A stretch of 64,000 nucleotides of DNA from Xenopus tropicalis (lineage: Eukaryota; Chordata; Amphibia; Anura; Pipidae): positions 41,727,142-41,791,141 of the forward strand of contig NC_030677.2 of assembly GCF_000004195.4 (NCBI RefSeq). The letters are read 5' to 3'. Each line of letters begins with the position of its first letter. The stretch's first letter is position 1. The translations under genes were made by a program, and so were the position numbers. This document shows, one piece after another, positions 33,327 through 45,020 of the stretch. The notes below the pieces were generated by a model that made no database searches, was not told the DNA's origin, and saw only the letters and a list, made by a program, of their open reading frames with translations.

Positions 33327-33535
33327 TTAAAGAGATACTGATACCAGAAATTAAACCCTTTTTACAACTGTCATTGCTTGCTTGCTATAATTTTGCAATA
33401 AATGTATTTGCCCAATGATTTTATATTACCTATCTGATCCCCCATGTTCCTCTATGAGGAGGCTGCCATATTTGTGCAGTAGGAGTCCATTAGCATTAAA
33501 AGCTATAACTGACAGGTTGAGAAGGGACAGTCAGG
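33327..33535 (+). mobile_element. T2-related MITE, one half
   Basis: Begins TTAAAGAGATACTGATACCA. A matching inverted copy lies at 36277-36488; the two share TATCTGATCCCC.ATGTTCCT, CTATGAGGAGGCTGCCATAT and CTATAACTGACAGGTTGAGA. Homology stops near GAGAAGGGA in both, so either both copies are truncated at the same point or this is the family's true inner boundary. Confidence 0.65.
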
Positions 33536-33619
33536 TTTAGGAACTTTAGGGACTTCTTGATTACCCATGAAAGGGACATAGAGAATGCCATGTCCTCAGT
33601 AAAGTTAGTTATTGAGGTT

Positions 33620-34184
33620 GTGCAATGAGGTTGTGACCATGAAATACATCACAACCTCATTGCACACCCGCCTAATGGTTTAAAATTTAGTGGTTGAGCA
33701 CAACTTTCCCTTTTTTGCTATAGCTTATACAGGAGCAGTGGCCAGCTCCTTGTTGTAGCTCCCACCCTTCCCAGCTGCAGTCAGGTGATCCCAGTGGAGC
33801 CAATAAAAGGGCAACCATATGGGGGGTTTTAACCTTGAAAGCAAGAAAGTTGCAGGTAAAACTTAGTCCCTTGGCTAAATGTATATTGAAGCAGTAGAAT
33901 TCTTAATGAATCGCATAAGTCAGTGTAGGAACTGGTCAGAAGGAATGACTTTGACGCAGTTGGCCAGCTTGAAGTATATTGCAATATATGGACAAACAAT
34001 CCCTGTTTTGCTTAAAGGGAAGGGCATTTCTTAGTAGCTTAAATGCACCGAATGTCTTAATGTTCTATATATTGATAATGGGTGAGTGCAGAGGATCTCT
34101 TGTTGTTGTTTCTATGTATTTTGTGGTCACAACCTCATTGCACCCCCGCCTAATGGTTTAAAATTTAGTGGTTGAGCACAACTT

Positions 34185-34194
<10 letters not shown>
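33620..34194 (+). repeat. 68-base direct repeat, 478 bases apart, with hairpin
   Basis: 33649-33716 and 34127-34194 are nearly identical (one difference seen): TCACAACCTCATTGCAC, CCCGCCTAATGGTTTAAAAT, TTAGTGGTTGAGCACAAC. The first copy is preceded by an exact inverted repeat (GTGCAATGAGGTTGTGA at 33620-33636). The interval contains AATAAAAGG. This could be the paired ends of a short LTR or a TRIM-like element, but no TG..CA boundary or primer site is found. A (TA)n run begins at 34195. Confidence 0.55.
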
Positions 34195-34215
<21 letters not shown>

Positions 34216-34361
34216 CATTATATATATAAACCTTTTAAAGTGTTCTTCAAAGATATTTGCCATAGTTTTTATTCTTGTTGGCAAATACTCAGCAAGACCA
34301 GTTGCTTAAGGTTGAAATGGTTAGATTGCTTATCATGTGGCAACAATGGGACAAAGACATA

Positions 34362-34634
34362 GGTGAAGCAGCGTAGGTGGTTTTTCACGGTGAGGGCAGT
34401 GAGGTTGGGGAATGCCCTTTCTAGTGATGTGGTAATGGCAGATTCTGTTAATGCCTATAAGAAGCATAGTATCCAAGGCTATTGTGATACTAAAATGTAC
34501 AGTTAGTATTAATGTTTGTATATATTGTCTATGAAGGAGTGTATAGATAGAGTGTATAGATAGGTCAGTATAGGTTGTGGGTGCTGGGTTTACTTGGAAG
34601 GGTTGAAAATGATGGACCCTATGTAACTATGTAA
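34362..34634 (+). mobile_element. CR1-like LINE, 3' fragment
   Basis: Matches 56192-56490 of the main LINE: GAAGCAGCGTAGGTGG, TTTTTCACGGTGAGGGCAGT, ATGTGGTAATGGCAGATTCT, through the 3' UTR to CCCTATGTAACTATGTAA. It contains the last about 30 codons of the reverse transcriptase protein, with a frameshift, and the octamer 3' end. Confidence 0.9.
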
Positions 34635-34892
34635 GACCATTTCTCAATATATTTACATAGCAAAGTGACTATATAGGTTCCATGCAAACATATGTTACAA
34701 GGGGCAAATAATAGAGTACCAGTAGCAGTTTTATATTGTATGTATTGTAAATGGAAATGTCTACCCTGGTAATGTTTTGTTATGGATTAGAAAATAAGAA
34801 AGGCAGGCCACCACTTGAGCAGTAGATCTGCATGCTTTACATTTTAATTTCTACATCCAGAAATGATTCAGTTTGGCAGTCCGAGATCATAC
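34635..34892. other. Short non-coding stretch
   Basis: Nothing recognised between the LINE end and the T2 MITE. Confidence 0.4.
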
Positions 34893-35366
34893 TTAAAGGA
34901 GAAAGAAAGGCAAAAACTAAGTAAGCTTTATCAGAAAGGTCTATGTAAGTACAGCCATAAGCACTCACAGAAACACTGCACTAAGTCCTCTGTCAAAAGA
35001 AACAGGGTTTGTTGCCTCTTTGTTTTCCTGTGCCAAAGACACGCAGCTCTCTCCTCTCTCCTGCTCCCCCCTCCCTCAAGAATGCTAAGAACTCCCTCCC
35101 CCACTTAAGAATGTGTGATCTGAGCCAATCAGCAGGAAGCTGACTCATATTCTTACAAACTGCGGATGTACAGGGATCTTGGTCTTGGTGCAGGAGTGAG
35201 GCATTATGGGAACTTTCTTTACACAGCTCAACGTTTTTTTTTCCTATGAGGCTTCTGATCATCTGAACGGGAGAAATATGGGGAGACTTAAGGGCACTAT
35301 TGAGACAACTGAAGGTATGCCTGCAGCTTGAGATTAACTCTTTATTAGCCTTTCCTTCTCCTTTAA
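34893..35366. mobile_element. T2-type MITE
   Basis: 474 bases bounded by TTAA (34893-34896, 35363-35366). Ends TTAAAGGAGAAAGAAAGGCA and, inverted, TTAAAGGAGAAGGAAAGGCT. The interior includes a pyrimidine-rich CTCTCTCCTCTCTCCTGCTC stretch. Non-coding; the 135-codon minus-strand frame across it is chance. Confidence 0.85.
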
Positions 35367-36276
35367 TTAAGCTCTGATGTTCCATTGTGTGAATTTCCAT
35401 CTTTTACACCCAAAATACATACAGCCCATATATTAAATTAAATCTATAGAGGCATTATCAAATATTGTTAGTGCTGACTGCAGGGAGCTACAAAATGTTA
35501 TGTACAGTGACCTTTGCCTTTGCTTAGCAGATACCTGAAGGGTTTCTTTGTCTGAACAGGCTGTAGGCAAAATAACAGATTTAGGCGGAGTCAAAAAAGT
35601 TCATATAAAATCAATACCCATACATGAATATTAAAGTTGTTTTTGTTAAGGCCTAAGGCTTGATCTAAGTATAGTTATACCCTAGGGTTGTTCAGCATCT
35701 ATAAGTAATGCATCCAAGGAAGATTTTCTGGGAACAGAAGACATTATGCATAGTGAACCATATAATGCTGTGTGTTTCATGCTTTTTAAGGAAATGTTAT
35801 ATTATTGATTGACATAAAAAAGAGTGCCCTCGTCCTTTCCGTTTTAGATATATAGTTTGAAAAGAAGCAATTATATCATCTCTGCTGTGACTTAAAGAGC
35901 TAAATTGCTGTACATTTTCTACTTCCCATTTCATTTATAGTCTCAGAGCGCGCTGTGCATTTATCAAGCCATTAGACAAACGCTGTATATTATTGTTTTC
36001 AGATCTTCACAAGTGTCATTAAAATCGACAGGGAACAAATCTGCAGTATTATCAAGATCCTATCTTTTTGCTTTAAGCTTAAAATTACTCTGATTATTAT
36101 AATTATCATTCATTATATTTCTGGGTAATGAGTAAATGTATTCATTAAATTGTAGGGAGCAAGGAAAAGTGTGCAAAAAAATTGGAGATGTTAAATGAGC
36201 AAAGTGACATCCTTGTAAACAGGTGTCGTAAGCAAGTAGACGTTCTGGGATATACTTTATGTGGAATTGTAGTGTC
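35367..36276. other. Repeat-free stretch, candidate conserved non-coding DNA
   Basis: About 900 bases with no TE signature. 35840-36110 has a texture often seen in vertebrate non-coding enhancers: long AT-rich words mixed with single CpG-bearing words (CTCAGAGCGCGCTGTGCATT, AAATCGACAGGG) and homeodomain-like TAATTATCATTCATTA. This is an impression, not a proof. Confidence 0.25.
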
Positions 36277-36488
36277 TTTCCCTTCTCAACCTGTCAGTTA
36301 TAGCTTCTAATACTAACGGACTCCTGCTGCACTAATATGGCAGCCTCCTCATAGAGGAACATTGGGGATCAGATAGGTAATGTAAAAGCAACAGCCAATG
36401 ACTTTTTATCCAAAAGTACATGCAATAAATGTAGTGATTGCAATACCTGCAAGACAAGTTTTAATTTCTGATGTCAGTATCACTTTAA
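36277..36488 (-). mobile_element. T2-related MITE, one half, inverted copy
   Basis: Ends CAGTATCACTTTAA at TTAA (36485-36488); its reverse complement matches the element at 33327. See that entry for shared words. Confidence 0.65.
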
Positions 36489-36793
36489 TAAATAAAGTGT
36501 AACCTACTTAAATCTGTGTTTATTGTACAGTCCTCTCGTATATTTATACAAAATAATTTTATCTTCCTTTCGGGCAGTGGCATATAGGGAGATTAGTTGC
36601 CGCGGGTAAAGCTCAGCTGTTGCTTTCTGTGCAGGAAACTTTGGACGACTTCGGAAAACGAAGCACTGTGTAGGCCTTCCCACTCGGGATTCATTTTATT
36701 GCTGGTTGGAAGGAATTTGGGAGAGCTTAGTCGCCCATGGTAGCCGAGATTTAACTACAGCAACTAATTTCTCTTTGTGCCATTGCTCTTAAG

Positions 36794-37126
36794 TAGTGAT
36801 AGGCGAAATGTTTCGCCAGGCATGGACAAATTTCTGCATTTCGCCATTGGCAGATTGTTTTGCGAAACGGATGAAAAAATTTGCAGAGCGACCAAAAATT
36901 TTCGCAAAAATAGTTGCGCGTCAAAAGAATAGTCGCACGTCCAAAAATTGTCACTAGAATAGTCATGAGCATCAAAAGAATAGTCACGCATCCAAAAATT
37001 GTTGCAATAGTTGCAAGCATCAATAGAATAGTCGCAGGAGTCAAAAGAATAGTCGTGGGCGTCAAAAGAATAGTGAAATGTGACCATTTTTTTTCCACAC
37101 AACATTTTCGCCGTGTCGCTCACCAC
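36794..37126. mobile_element. hAT-like CpG foldback MITE, TAGTGATRGGCGAAA family
   Basis: Left end TAGTGATAGGCGAAATGTTT; right end CATTTTCGCCGTGTCGCTCA, an imperfect inversion of the family's other end. The interior is a run of roughly 20-base repeats ATAGTCGC...GTCAAAAGA. Same family as 50953-51340, where an eight-base duplication is visible; here none is clear. Confidence 0.65.
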
Positions 37127-37343
37127 CTTTCCAGCGCAAACAATACCATCCCATACCCTTTATCAGCTAAGTAGTCCTATTTTTGATTCTGCGTATGGCC
37201 CTCTTCTTCCATGAATCTATTTTTAATTAATATTAATAAAGCTGAAAACCTTAAAGGCCTTTCCTGCTGCTGACTGGCATTGCTTAGTACAGCTAAGCTA
37301 ATTATCCATAAGCACCCCCAGGTCCATCAAAGATGTATTTAAC

Positions 37344-37760
37344 TTAAAGGGGACCTGTCAACATAAGAAATAGTTCCAAATTGTTTTCTATTGTGTTTGT
37401 TAAGCAAAATACTTAATATATAAATAATTTAAATCTTGTTCTATTCAACAAGAGGAAACACCTCTATGCCTTAAGCGGGGCAGGCAATATATGATTGACA
37501 GCTGGGATTTTTAGAGACAGTAAAGGGGGAGTAGGATCAGGCTTAGGCATAAAGATTACATGTTACTTGAGTGTCAAAGTAGTCAGCTAGATCAGCAGGA
37601 GAACAGGGGCGGGGCTTAGGGAACTGTTCCAAACCATATTATTACATTAAAGATCATGAAAAGGCTGCATATTTTTAATTGATGTATGTTGGAAACTTGC
37701 TTGAAATTGTGTTTACTTTTCAAAAAGCTAAAGTTGTGTTTGGGTGGAGAGCCCTTTTAA
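37344..37760. mobile_element. T2-type MITE
   Basis: TTAA at both ends (37344-37347, 37757-37760); left end TTAAAGGGGACCTGTCAACA. The right end is diverged (inverted: TTAAAAGGGCTCTCCACCCA). Non-coding. Confidence 0.65.
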
Positions 37761-37915
37761 CAAACCTTGAAGCAGTAGTCAGTAATAATTAGTATTGTTC
37801 TTTGTACAACCTATTATTAAGCTCACCATTTCTATCAAGTTCTTGGCAGCAGTGCTACAGAAAAAAGGCAGCTTATGAAAATAGGTACCCATGAAAATGG
37901 AGTCATGTTATTTAG

Positions 37916-38084
37916 GGGTGTATTTATTAACATGGAGACACATATTGCCAGTGATGTTGCCCATAGCAACCAATTAGATCTTTGCTTTTGTCATCTAACT
38001 TGTAGGTAAATGTTGAAATCTAATTTCTGGTTACTATGGGCAACATTACCGGTGATGTTTGTCTCCAGTGTTAATAAATATGCC
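37916..38084. mobile_element. Short MITE with TTATTAAC inverted ends
   Basis: Ends GGGTGTATTTATTAACA.. and, inverted, GGCATATTTATTAACACTGG; flanked by ATTTAG on both sides (37910-37915, 38085-38090). The interior arms share GTTGCCCATAGCAACCA / TGGTTACTATGGGCAAC. A three-base TTA duplication within ATTTAG would suit PIF/Harbinger. Confidence 0.7.
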
Positions 38085-38090
38085 ATTTAG

Positions 38091-40592
38091 TGTTATCAAT
38101 GGGAACTGCAGGTACTCTAGTAGATTATACATGGCATTTTACTTGCAGTTTCATCCTGCAAACATCCAGAGGCAGAAAACGTAAAGGTTGACAGAGGTAG
38201 ACAAGATGAAAGGATCTGTATTACAGTGGGATATTCCTTATCTTTTGATTATTGTGTTCTGCAGACTTTGAATAGGTATACTAAGGCTAAAGCTGGACAT
38301 GCTTATAAAAATGCATTTTCTGGTGAGGTCATCACATTGGTGGATGTTAGCCTAAAATGGCCCATGAGTTCAGCCTCTGCACCAATGATCAGATCACATG
38401 GGGGGCTCATGCAGAGACCACATCCACAATTCATTACAGTCTTAACCCAACTGTACTTTGTACCTTTCTTTATCAGTCTGGACGGTGATCTCTTTGGCCC
38501 TATTCACACACAGTAAGGATGCCAAGAGATATACAGGCACCACAACACATATTATTCTCCATGAATTAAGTTACATTCGACTTGAACTTTTTAATAACCT
38601 TTACAATAGTGAATTTGTTTCTATTTTTTATGTTTAGAAAAGAAAAAAAAGAGTCTAGAAACTGGCAAGAAAAAGGGTTTGACTTTTGGAGACCCCACCT
38701 GGAAGACTAAAGGAAGGAACATTATTCATTAATATGTTTCTTTTATAAATTGAAACAAATCTGTGTTTAAAAGTCAGAAAAGTTGACAAAGTGCATCTAT
38801 CACGACTATCGTTGCCATTGTCTTCCTCCAATACAGTATATAAAGACCAGCTTTGCACATTCTTAAAAAGCATGTTCCTGCCACAGCTGCAGTAGAATAC
38901 ATTAGCTATGCTCCTATGGATACTGACTGCCAGCTTGCACTGCAAGCTTTAGTGGCTGCCAAATCTCTACATGGCTTTCATTATGTATGATGCCCTCAAA
39001 TGACTCGGCTGAATTAAATGTCATAGGACCGACCATTGCTAAGGTAATGGAAGAATCATTTAAAGTTCTTTTATGAAAATTGGAGCTAAAATTCTGAACT
39101 AATGTTCATTTCGGTGCACATTTAGTACTCTAGTTTGAAAGGCACTCCAAAATGACTGCAGTTAAGGTTGGTGCTGAGGCATTAGAGCTCGCAGAACTGT
39201 GAGTTATACAGTTCCAATGTACTGGGATTCAAGTATTGTGTCTATTTATCTGTAAACAGTGAGAGATCCCAGAGTCTGCTGAATGGAACCGGAATATATT
39301 AACAGGAAAATGGAACACAAGAAGTGTGAGCTGCACTACTCTTTATTTATGTGGTCATTGCATACAATGGGTCTGGGTAGCTCTCGGCTGCTGCAGCTGT
39401 GATCTGGCGATATTTACTAGTATTAAAAACAACTGAAATTTATGAGCTGTTAAGTTGCCCTTCCATGTGCATTCATTTTTGTATGCTCTTGGTTTTGGGA
39501 TGAAGTTTTTTTCTCATACAGTAGCACCAACAGCTGTCTGATGGCAGGGAGCTTTAAAGGATTTACAGGGATAAGGGTGCAAGAGTGCATTTTGGGGCTA
39601 CAAAAAGCAGCACAATATGCTATTTTTCCCATAGTTCAATGTGTCCCAGAATTTAAGCTTAATTACACTGGGCTTATTTACAGGAAGGAAGTATGCAAAG
39701 TGTGAAAGACTGGCACTTTTTTACACTTTGCACCCTGTCCCCAGCCAAAATGCAATGGTGCAGGTCTCTTTTGTCCTCCATTTCAAGAAACCTGCATTTA
39801 GCAGCACTGTATTCAAGAGGGGCGGAAGGGGGGGGACAGTGCATAGGCATAACCCCTACCTTCCTCTAACTTGCACATCATTCACACATCATTGGGATCC
39901 ACTATTTAACCAATACAAAGCATGCAGCAAGCCAAAGAGGCCAAACATGGAGCAGAATATAGAAGCAGAGAAAAGTATCCAACACAGTATGCATCCCAGG
40001 TTAGTGGTGGAAAGACAAATACAAACCATGTGTGTTCAAGGTTGTTACTGAAAAATATTATAGAGGTTATGTTTTCCTATGGCATTAACCCAAATATATG
40101 CCCTGCAACAGCTCCAGGTCAGGAGAAATGAGTAAATAATATGTATAGGAAAGTACTGGTAAATTCTCAGCTGGCATTAATGACATTAAACATTCCTATA
40201 TAAAACCATCAGGCATTTCATTCTGTCTCAGGTCACACCTATGAGATACTGTGTATGCCAAAGCAGCCTCAGAATATCTTGTAAGTAAGTACTGATCCCA
40301 TATGGTGCCATTTTGGTTTACCATCATGCATCTGAGGTGCTTTCTTTGTAGTTGGGCTCCTAGAGTACTGTGGGTACTTTTCTCTGCACCTACAGAATGT
40401 AGAGTTTTTGGCATTTATGTAGAAGCTTTCTGTTATAGAAAAGGAAATAACATCAGCAAATAACACTTTTGATACCCTTTACAAATAAATTAAAAACTAT
40501 TAAACTAATGTTAATGTAAGTTACATGTTTTTTTATAATGGTAAATTATATATATATATATATTTTTTTTTAAATTCATGCAAAAACTCCCT
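38091..40592. other. Non-coding stretch
   Basis: No TE ends or genes recognised over 2.5 kb. A 136-codon plus-strand frame at 39641-40051 has no family features. Conservation testing could show whether 38.9-39.4 kb is regulatory. Confidence 0.35.
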
Positions 40593-41270
40593 TTAAAGGA
40601 AACCTGTCACCGAGACCTAAAAAGCTCTATAATAAAAGTCCTTTCTAAATTTAAACATTAAACCAATATTGATTATTTGTATTAAAACAGCCATACTTGT
40701 TTTAAAGGTACAGGTATGGGATCCCTTATACAGAAACCCATTATCCAGAAAGTTCCAAATTACAGAAATGCCATCTCCCATAGACTCCATTATAAGCAAA
40801 TAATTCTAATTTTTTTAAAAATATTCCCTTTTTCTCTGTAATAAAACAGTGCCTTGTACTTGACCCCCAGCTAAGATATAATTAATCCTTATTGGAGGCA
40901 GAACAGTCCTATTGGGTTTATTCAATATTTAAATGATTTCTAACAGACATAAGTTATGGAGATCCAAATTACGGAAAAATCCCTTATCCAGAAACCCCCC
41001 CCAGGTCCCGAGCATTCTGGATAATAGGTCCCATACCTGTATTTAAAAAATCTCATACCTCAGGCATACAGGTTGGGCAGGAAATGACTTTCATTGCCCA
41101 TTCTGCACTTAGATATCATTGATAGATATCACTGCACTCCTCACATCCCCCTCCCTCCTCACCATCTACTGTATATTTGTGTATCATGTGCACATGAGCA
41201 TTAGGTCCCCCAGTCTGGCGCATACACAACATTTGGGGTGATACAAATCTTGCCTTAATAACATTGTTAA
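40593..41270 (+). mobile_element. T2-type MITE, left end, host of a nested repeat
   Basis: Starts TTAAAGGAAACCTGTCACCG. After about 115 bases it is interrupted by a CAGGTATGGGA-type repeat and seems to resume after 41041 (GTCCCCCAGTCTGGCGCA is a word I associate with this subfamily). The right-hand TTAA end is not found, so the right limit is approximate. Confidence 0.5.
40711..41039 (+). repeat. CAGGTATGGGA-type interspersed repeat, intact, nested
   Basis: 329 bases, CAGGTATGGGATCCCTTATA to AATAGGTCCCATACCTG, flanked by TA on both sides (40709-40710, 41040-41041). This is the best-bounded copy in the window and suggests a two-base TA target, as for Tc1/mariner-type transposition. Non-coding. 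Confidence 0.85.
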
Positions 41271-43019
41271 GAAATGGTGCCTGTCTGCCTGCCTGAGTGT
41301 GAATTCCAAGACTGAAGAAAACAAGGTTTGGAGTGCCATTTACTAACAGTCAGATTTTTTTTTTCCAATTCAGACTTTTAGGATAAAAGACGCCAAAAAA
41401 AGTTGCGACTTTTTGGACATTTACTATGCGATAAAACTGCTAAAAATCCAAATCCAACATTTGCCACGCGACAATTAAAAAATTCAGAGTTTGCAGGTAC
41501 CTTTGCATTTTGGGGCCACACCTGTAAAAGCCAATAAGGCCCCTCTTATGAAAGCAGGCAAATGAAGACTTTTCTTTTTCTCTTTCAGACTAAATAAGCA
41601 GTCCCTAAAGAAAAAAAAAATGAGATGTAGTGAGTATATCATAACTATATACATGGGCCTGGACCTTCCCTCTCACAGCCTGCAGATACACATCATTTAT
41701 ATACAGAACAATGCTCTTTTAATCCTCCAGATAGAGAATGACATTTGTCATTTTCAGCAGAGAAGAGATCATTATAATTCAAGTCCATATCATTGATTAT
41801 TTCAGTAACAGGACAGTTTTCAGACAGTAGGTTAAATGGCAGTGAAAGAAAAACAGCCATGCATTCCTCATGCATTCATTATTCACTATTAACATTGTCT
41901 GATCATCCTCATAATCTATCTGATGCGTATGCAAACACAACTATGCAGTATTATGTCTCTACAAGAAAATGTATAACTATCTGCCATTAAATGAATTAAA
42001 CCCATATCTGTCATTTGCAGTATTATGCATCCACCATCACTCCTCTGTAAATAAAGAATTTATTTGAGAATTATAGGCTGACAGTTCCTTTTTGTCCATA
42101 AAATGGCAGAATGGTAACCAGTGCATTCTGATGGTTATTCCTGTCAACAGCAAAGTTTCTTTAATTGTTTTGAAAATAATGGTTGTGACTGTAAAGCTTC
42201 ATATCACCAAGGGTAAATAACCAAGGGTAAAGCTAAATAAACCATACCCTTCTAAAAAATAATCCATATGAGGGCATATTGGACAAGTGGATCCTTATCC
42301 CTTACAGAGCTATCTTCCTAACTCTCTCTCTGGGCAGCCCAACACCTACCAGTGCCCCTATTAAACTGATAATGACAGCAATCTGAATTTCAGAGCAAAT
42401 ATGTTCACTGTGTGGATCATTCTCAGCTGCGCAGAATGAATGAGCCGCAGTGATATAGCCTTTGCTTAGTAGACAGGCAGACAGACCCAGTGTGTACCTA
42501 TTTGCAGTTCTTTATCAATACAATAGATGCCCATTTATAGCAGTTGTCATTATACACAGTAGTTATTTACTGTGTTGATGTAATAGAGCTTTCAACAGCT
42601 TTATATTTCATTTAAAAAGTGTGATTTCATTGAAATGGACCTCGGTGCAAATTAATTAGGTACAAAAGGCCCTGTTTTAATTGTTCGTTTACATTTGGTG
42701 TAGGATTGTAATACTAATACATGAACTGCCCCATAGTATATAGGGATTTTTATTAAAATAAAACACTTCAATAAAGAAACAAAAATAATTCTCGTACTAA
42801 CAAAATTAACTTTGATTTAAATTAGCTTTGGAGCAGTCCACTTGTGATATTCAGCATCAGATGACTCTCTCCTCATTCCACCCATAAGAGCACAGCCAAC
42901 TATCAAAGTCCACCCCTTTGTCCATATTGACTGCCTCCCCTCCCCATACCCTCACCAATCCCACAACACAAAGCACCACTGTGACTGGATTAGTGGAAGA
43001 GTTTATATGTCGAGGACTT
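41271..43019. other. Non-coding stretch with a MITE fragment
   Basis: 41336-41480 has MITE-arm words (CCATTTACTAACAGTCAGA, AAAAAGTTGCGACTTTTTGG, CATTTACTATGCGATAAAA) without a second end. The rest (41.6-43.0 kb) is repeat-free; 42.06-42.25 and 42.5-42.85 kb look single-copy. No gene recognised. Confidence 0.4.
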
Positions 43020-43125
43020 CCCATACCATTTGAATTGAAAAAGCTGCTTAGATAAGTAGTGAAAAGTCTTCAATATTTACTCAGCAAGTACAACTGCTGT
43101 AGATTTAATTCCATTAGCTATAAAT
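43020..43125 (+). ncRNA. Hammerhead-like repeat, copy 3, decayed
   Basis: TTGAAAAAGCTGCTTAGATAAGTAGTGAAAAGTCTTC aligned by position with copies 1 and 2; the core box is lost (TTGAAAA for CTGAAGA), while the hairpin and GAAA remain. It continues CAAGTACAACTGCTGTAGAT, TTAATTCCATTAG. Clearly inactive. Confidence 0.35.
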
Positions 43126-43197
43126 AGTAACCTTTTCAGATTTTATTGAAACACAGTGCCATGTAACATGATGATATAGCAAATGGTTAAGAAAACA

Positions 43198-43257
43198 TTG
43201 GGGCATATTTATTATAAGTGTAAGCCAACATCATTGGTGATAGGCACTGGTGATGTT
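43198..43257 (+). mobile_element. MITE half (37.9-kb family) cut by an insertion
   Basis: GGGGCATATTTATTATAAGT to GGCACTGGTGATGTT resembles one arm of the MITE at 37916 and stops where the next element begins. Confidence 0.5.
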
Positions 43258-43400
43258 TAGTGATGGGCGAAATGTTTCGGCAGGCATGGATTCGCGGCGA
43301 ATTTCCGCGTTTCGCCCTTTGGCGGATTGTTTCGCGAAACGGATGAAAAAATTTGCAGCGGAAAAATTCACAGCACGTCCAAAAATTGTCGCGGGCGAAT
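43258..43400 (+). mobile_element. hAT-like CpG foldback MITE, left fragment
   Basis: TAGTGATGGGCGAAATGTTT, GGCGGATTGTTTCGCGAAAC and ACGTCCAAAAATTGTCGCGG match the arms of the elements at 36.8 and 50.95 kb. The right end is missing. Confidence 0.75.
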
Positions 43401-44529
43401 TAAGGTGAAGAACAAATGGAGGTTCTTATGGGACTAGGGGGCCAAATAAGTCACTTTGCAATATACTATTCATTTTTCAAAAGTTCTGCCACTGAAGACG
43501 AAAATGATTCCTGATAAAGAGAATTGTGCAACACTGGCAATGTGCAGGAAAATGGTTGTCAGTTGTGCACCAGTTAGCTGTAAAGTTTAAGGAACTGCAA
43601 ATTTATTAAGTAAATGGATTATGTAACAAAAAAAAAGATTTTTCAAGTTATTCTTTTCAAGTACAAAAATGTTTCCAATAATTCTTCTTTCACACAGGAC
43701 CATGTAAATGTCTAAGGCACACTGTCCTATCACATTTGTTCTGCCCCAGTAGAAAGGATGCCAGTTCATTTAGTAGGTTGTAGAAAGGTGTTTGTTTATT
43801 GTAGTAATGGTATAGAAAGTGTAGGCTGTCCATTAAGCAGTACTTCCTACCTAATTTCAGCCACCATCATATATACCAGCACCAAGGGAAGTTGGGAAGT
43901 TGTGTGATGATATGCAAGAGCCTGTCCAGGACTCATCAGTCTGTTTTGCCAGAAAAAAAAACAGTTTGTTGCACCAATCACCCCCAAGATGTCATTATTA
44001 TCCAACCTCCTGCCTTTCACATTAACCAATAGGATGGGCATTTCCTCTCTCCAGGCCTCCCCCTGTCTTTATAAAGAGCTCTCCAAACGTGGATTTGGAA
44101 GAAACTGGAAACAAAATTGGTTGTAGCATACTAGAAAGGAGCTTCTCGAACAAGGTAGGGCAATGTATATGCTATTGGTTAGCTAAAAACTCCATAATCT
44201 CAGTGTCATTTTTCTTTCCCTTTGACCCCAATTCATTTGGGGTGAAATTTTGCAGTTCAGCCATCACTTCCAGTGAATATTTCCACAGTTCTTGATGTCC
44301 TTCTTTTATCTTTAGAATAAAAGCAACACATGTATTTAACAGAACATGGGGTGGGAGGAAAGATAAAAAGATTAGTTCATATAATAAGAAAAATTGGATC
44401 CCCCAAATCAATGCAATTTTATTCAACTACATTTGTAAAAAAAAGTGTTATAATAAATGAGATTGACTTTCACTGATTCACGTTGAATTAATTTAGACAT
44501 ATAGTAATTGCCACCAGGGTTATAAATCC
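43401..44529. other. Non-coding stretch
   Basis: No recognised gene or repeat. Confidence 0.4.
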
Positions 44530-45020
44530 TTAAAGGACAATGAAAGGTTAATATAAATTAAAAGTAAGTCTAAAGGCATTCTTTTTAAGTACTTACTGCA
44601 TATCTAAATTCCCAGATCCCTGCTTGCTTCTCTGAGATATGGTGCTGGCAGCCTACAGCAGTGTGAAGCCTACAGTGACATCACTGAAATCTCTCTCCCC
44701 TTCCTGTAGGTGCCAGCGGCAGCCTTCCTATTCTCTGAGCATGTGTGTAACTTGATCCTGTCTGCTGTTCTGAGCTACACATGCCCACCAGCCAATCAGA
44801 AGCGGATCTGGCAGAGGGGAGGGGGGGAGGGAATGAAACACATGTGCAGTATGAAGCAAGGAGGGAAAGGAAGGGAGAATACCTTTTTAGAGATGGCTGC
44901 CTGTTCTAGAAAATGTGAGTAAGTGTGACTGAGTAAATATTTGATTAGGTGAGCCAAAAGTGTGGCGTTTTTACTAAACAATAGGAGGACTATTGGGCAG
45001 TATGCTTTTTAAATTTTGAC
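44530..45020 (+). mobile_element. T2-type MITE, left end clear, right end uncertain
   Basis: Starts TTAAAGGACAATGAAAGGTT. The interior has the pattern of other T2 members here (a GC-richer middle with CACATGCCCACCAGCCAATC and a G-rich run at 44815-44830). No matching CCTTTAA end is found; the limit is set at the AT-rich change near 45020. Confidence 0.5.

Noticed and set aside
34993..35400. 135-codon minus-strand open frame
   Set aside because: Falls inside the T2 MITE at 34893-35366.
36751..37126. Frames with IVARPKIV / ILLTPTTI repeats on both strands
   Set aside because: Translations of the 20-base units in the hAT-like foldback MITE.
39641..40051. 136-codon plus-strand open frame
   Set aside because: No family resemblance and no gene context.
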